Below, piece by piece: positions 60,180 to 64,000 of a stretch of 64,000 bases of DNA (within the stretch, counting starts at the first letter, position 1; each line of letters starts with the position of its first letter). Under the pieces are notes generated by a model. It saw only the letters and a list, made by a program, of their open reading frames with translations. It was not told the DNA's origin and ran no database searches. The translations under genes were made by a program, and so were the position numbers. The DNA is from Takifugu bimaculatus. Its lineage: Eukaryota; Chordata; Actinopteri; Tetraodontiformes; Tetraodontidae. Location of the stretch: contig CP034990.1 of assembly GCA_004026145.2 (NCBI GenBank), forward strand, positions 14,534,383 through 14,598,382. Reading direction: 5' to 3'.

Positions 60180-62009
60180 ACCAAACTGCACACATTACAA
60201 TGCCCAGCCACGACAGGCAATCTTTCCTGGCGCTCTGCCGTTTCCTTCCCCCTCCCCTTCCTCTCTGTGCATCACTCTATTTCAGCCTCTGTAGTTCAGG
60301 TCTGCAGGTCCAGATAGCTAACAAGTCCCTTTAAATGTGGCGCGTAGGTGACAGTACCAAACACCGAAGGTCCCGTCTCAGTGTTACGTGAGGAATCGGA
60401 CCAGTTGGCAGGAAGGTGGAGACGGAGAAGGACGCGTTTGAGGGTCAGTCTCATCAGAAACCTGCAGTGGACCACACAGAGCTGACCCAATCAGGTTGAA
60501 ATGAGCTGTGCCGCTGGTTCTAGTTTGTTCAAAATCAGCTTTCATAGACAGTCGGCAGACGGTGAAAGCCACGTTCACAGCGCTGTTGGCGTGTGTAGCC
60601 CTCCAGTCCTGTGAGAAAAAGCTCCCTCTAACAGGAGCAAACCTTGAGCAGAACCAGAACCCTCACGGACGGACTCTCTTGCTAATGAGCCCCTGGGCTA
60701 ACTCATCACACTTATTTTTCCATTAGCACCGATCTTTAAAAGGGTCTCACATGACCAGATTTGCAAGGTTTCCCAGGAGTCGGTGTCAGCGGCGACTCAT
60801 TGATCATGTGACAGACTCTGTGTCGCTCCCCTGCTGGTGCAGAATGCTGACATGCACAGGAGTGACGGCGGGGGCCCTGCTGTCGATCAGCCTCACCTCC
60901 GGCCGAGGAAGGCCTGCCTCCGCACCCCTGGGGGGAGGAGGGGGGTAATGCGAGGAGGGAGACAGCAGAGAAGGACAAGAGAGAGGGAAAATCAAGTTAC
61001 AAGGAATGAAAAAGTCTGGCGATATCCATCTTCCTCCTCATGAATATGTAAACCTGACAGGTCAAGTAGGCAGCCGTGACTCTCCTCCCCCTGGAATTCA
61101 CGGTGGGGGGGGAGAGAGACGAGAAAGCGGCGCCGCTCTCTGTTCCTTCATCCAGTAATGGGGACATGCTCCGACCTGTTTGTGTGTGTTTCTGAGTGTC
61201 TTTTGTCTCAAATGGGAAATCCTTGCATCCATTTATGAAACGCAATTGTTGCCTTTTCCAATAACCTGCTGCACGCTTCGGTTTTCCCACTTTATGGAAA
61301 TTCACTGTAGAGCATGTGCTGGTGCCGGTTTCCAGGAGACCAAATGTGATTGTGGTTTGTGTGTGTGTGTGTGTGGGGGGGCTTCACTATCACCAAGCTT
61401 TTGCCAGAACCGCTCCCTCCCGTTTGCCCCACCGTCGCCTTGCCGCCCTTGGCCGTCGTTGAGTGAAAAAGTTGGCGCCGCAGCATCGGCAGACGCCTTG
61501 CCACAAGTTCTGAGGACGGTCCAAGATGAGAGTCAAGCATTTGGCTGGGATTGTTCTCATCCTCACACATGCACACAGCGGGATGGACGTCGATGAGAGA
61601 GCAGAACGGGACGATTCTTTGTTGCTCTTATCAGCGCGGCGGCCATGTTGTCTCTTAATTATACGCACGTCTCGTTTATTCCGCCCAAATCGGCGGCCTA
61701 AATCCCCAGCTATACTCCATTGATTAGCTTCATATTTATTTCCAAAGTTCAAGGAATCTTATCTCAGATCACAGGGATTAACCGTTTATTCTATGTGCCT
61801 TTCAAATCAATGGAATCTCATCAGGCTAATGGAACGCTGCGTTTAGCAGAGCCGGCGGTCAGCACTGCTGCGCCAGCTGCTGGGAAGCATTGTTAAAGTT
61901 GGTTTAATACAAACCACATCAGAATAAAGCCCGTGACATCTGCAGTGTTTGTCTTGTGAAGGTCAAAAAATAGACTTCATTATTTCCCTCTCACAGCTAA
62001 TCCTCTCCC

Positions 62010-62111
62010 CGATGTGAGCGCCGGGCCGACTGGCGAGCGCGCACAAACACAAACGTCCAGCCCGGCTTTACGGACGGAAATCCACCGACGCGGCAGCGTC
62101 TGGAGAGGCCG
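62010..62111. promoter_or_regulatory. CpG-dense block (16 CpG in about 102 bp)
   Basis: The densest CpG cluster in the window, directly after an acceptor-like sequence (ccctctcacag, ending 61996) and inside a frame that is open from 61999 to 62202. It could be a CpG-rich exon or a small CpG island; neither is proven. Confidence 0.33.
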
Positions 62112-63091
62112 GTTTTTGCCACTAAATGCAGCGTGGAGGGCGGACAAGGGCAGATGTGTGAAAATGAGAGTGGGGGGAGGGGGGGTGGTGCGTGACTTTT
62201 AGCAATGCTGTCATCTTAATTCCTCTAGCTTGAAAGCGGGATTACAACTCAGGACCAATTATTACCTGAGAGGCTGAAGGAGAAGCACAATGTCAGAGCA
62301 GTGCGTCAGCAGCGCGATGCGATGTGACAGGCACGCAGCCGCAGCTTCAGCTGGGCCGTGTTCATGTGAGCGCACGCTGCTACAGGAGCGTCGCTTGTTA
62401 TTTTGACATGATGCATTATAGAGCCGTTCCTCTACACCTGTCGGCGCCTCAGACACCTGCCCATCACCATCCTCTCACACACGAGTCTGCTCACTCCCCT
62501 GCGTGTTTTAGCGTCGCTAGGCAGTTTATGTGTGACCTTTGACCCTCTCCTGACACCACCACTGACAGTAATGTCCCCCCCGTCCTGTTTGCCTCTGACG
62601 CCTCATGAAACATAAGTCGCATCGTATGAAAATTTACCGAGCCACAGTTGGGAGGAAATCCCAGCCGGTGGGAGCGAGGTGCTTTAGAATCCACCATTCT
62701 GGTTGCCTCAACTCCAGGGTAATATATGCAGAATCATGGCCAGCGTGGACCCATACAGGGAGAGGGGTCGCGTCCACGGCAACATATCCGGCTGCACATT
62801 AAGCCATTCGCAGTCAGACGCAGACTGTATTATTCACTGTCTATATTCATCATTCGCCTCCTGCCCTTCGTCTCAGAACTCAGCTAACCACCGTTAATCA
62901 AGTAATCAAGCCCGTAAACGCGTTACCACGGCGACAGCACGTAATAAACTGGAAAATAATAGAAACAAATCAGGATTTCTTGCCTGTTCTTTCACTTCCG
63001 TTCAGGGAAAATCCACCTGTTCTCAGTTAAAAGGAAGAAGGGGTCATAAACGAACCCAAACAGCGCAGCGTTTCTTCAGCACCGGCGGGAC

Positions 63092-63104
63092 AGGTCAAAG
63101 TTGA
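63092..63104 (+). promoter_or_regulatory. DR1-like nuclear receptor site beside RE1 half-sites
   Basis: AGGTCAAAGTTGA is one mismatch from a direct repeat with 1-bp spacing, as bound by HNF4 or RXR dimers. Just upstream, TTCAGCACC (63075-63083) and GGACAG (63088-63093) are the two halves of an RE1/NRSF site, but separated by 4 rather than 2 bp. Confidence 0.2.
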
Positions 63105-63694
63105 ATCCTTTATTTCGGATGGGAACAACACTGCTGTGTTGCCAAGGTCGCACCCGGAGACTCATCGACAGGTGTTTGTTTGGTCATCCTGTATCAGGCT
63201 CTTGGTTTCCAAAGGTTGATCAATGAATCGACCGTTGGTGGCGTCTGGGCTGTCATCAGACCCCCCGCACGTTTCCCCTGAAGTGATGGGTGATCGCTGT
63301 TCTAATGCATGACATCAGAACCCCTCAGAGGCTGAAGGGGACGTGCCTGCCCGCTCCAGGGCGTCATTCATAGCGCCGACTGGATATTAATCTTAATTCT
63401 AAAATGTCTTTGGGCGTGCTGCATATTCATGATCTCCACCGTGTCCTTGCGTGTGTGACAGCGTGCGCCTTCTGGACCCCTGCCGTTGTGTTCGTGCAGC
63501 AGCTGACTCCAGTTCAGCATTATTTTTGGTATTCCCGGTGCAAACTGGTCGTTCGTGCTACCAAAATACTCTGAGAAGTAAATATCTGTGAGAAGAAGTT
63601 GCTCGGCGGAGATTAGCACATAGACAAAGAACGGGGTTTGTCTTTGAATCAGGATATTGATGTTACAAACATTGAGACATCTGTGATCACATTT

Positions 63695-63697
<3 letters not shown>

Positions 63698-63733
<36 letters not shown>
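63698..63733. repeat. (TG)18 array
   Basis: Uninterrupted alternating TG. Confidence 0.95.
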
Positions 63734-63735
<2 letters not shown>

Positions 63736-64000
63736 TTGGTTCAACAGTCCACCGTCCTGTGTTTGTGTGGGGTTTGAATAAATATCTCCATTCCCTCCAA
63801 TTCCCTCGAGCTCTGTGTTGGCCAGAGATTAATGGGCAGCAGTCCTTGGGGTAATGCTCCTATGCACATTAGACATTAGTTCCATTGTTTACCACTTCCA
63901 TAGATCCTCAGCAACGCAGCTTTACTAAGTGCTGCTGTGTGGAAGTGGAGCGGTCCAGCTCTTCCACTGAGTTGTGCGGCAGAGGCAGTAAAGATTATGA

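Larger units (their letters stand above)
59788..63697. other. Non-coding stretch, CpG- and GC-rich in parts
   Basis: No gene confirmed. It carries the CTCF-type motif, GC boxes, CpG-dense block and DR1-like site listed separately. A short TG-to-G run lies near 61359-61381. Frames at 61180-61752 overlap on both strands with no domain. A minus frame at 63368-63697 (109 codons) has protein-like composition but no family I recognise. Confidence 0.4.

Noticed and set aside
63075..63093. RE1/NRSF silencer site
   Set aside because: Both half-sites are present but spaced by 4 bp instead of the usual 2, so I do not call a functional site.
1..64000. CRISPR array, operon or prokaryotic island
   Set aside because: No regularly spaced direct repeats with unique spacers and no tightly packed long frames; the sequence has vertebrate microsatellite and CpG texture throughout.

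Overview
The window looks like nuclear DNA of a ray-finned fish, probably a percomorph teleost. The evidence is indirect. There are many long (TG)n/(CA)n arrays, (TCTA)n and (CATC)n tetranucleotide arrays, and frequent GTTAGC/GCTAAC words. At about 7.5-7.8 kb there is a microsatellite-bounded repeat whose core resembles one scattered through many fish genomes. CpG is present but clustered, and there is no bacterial-style gene packing. I recognise no complete protein-coding gene, rRNA, functional tRNA, known miRNA, CRISPR array or intact transposase/reverse transcriptase. The open frames longer than 60 codons overlap on both strands, lack recognisable domains, or come from simple repeats. I read the window as intergenic and/or long-intron sequence.

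Layout. Positions 1-150 may hold the 3' end of a gene: a good splice acceptor ends at 60, and the 29-codon frame that follows ends in a hydrophobic, GPI-signal-like tail. A triple AATAAA cluster lies at 696-717. Two diverged copies of one dispersed repeat lie at about 970-1478 and 5415-5870, with a probable third at about 48870-49460. At 11201-11709 there is a composite block: (TCTA)n, two TTAGGG units, (CATC)n, then about 167 bp of CCCTAA array in the opposite sense. From about 12 to 34 kb the DNA is plain non-coding sequence with scattered microsatellites, including facing (TG)n and (CA)n arrays at 27.95-28.16 kb and an imperfect hairpin at 13864-13928.

An exact 49-bp duplication lies at 32782-32830 and 35310-35358. 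The 34.7-43 kb stretch has AT-rich blocks with clustered TAAT cores and a CpG-dense block near 40.1 kb, a texture common in conserved regulatory deserts. Conservation cannot be judged from one sequence. From 51 to 56 kb there are an 8-copy 15-bp minisatellite, a minus-strand tRNA-like relic, and long TG, AG and CA arrays. The last 5 kb holds a strong CTCF-type motif at 59928-59942, a GC-box cluster near 60.17 kb, and a CpG-dense block at 62.0-62.1 kb.

No operon-like or pathway relationship can be inferred. Repeats with exact boundaries are the secure part of the annotation. Exon, promoter and regulatory calls are hypotheses with low confidence values.
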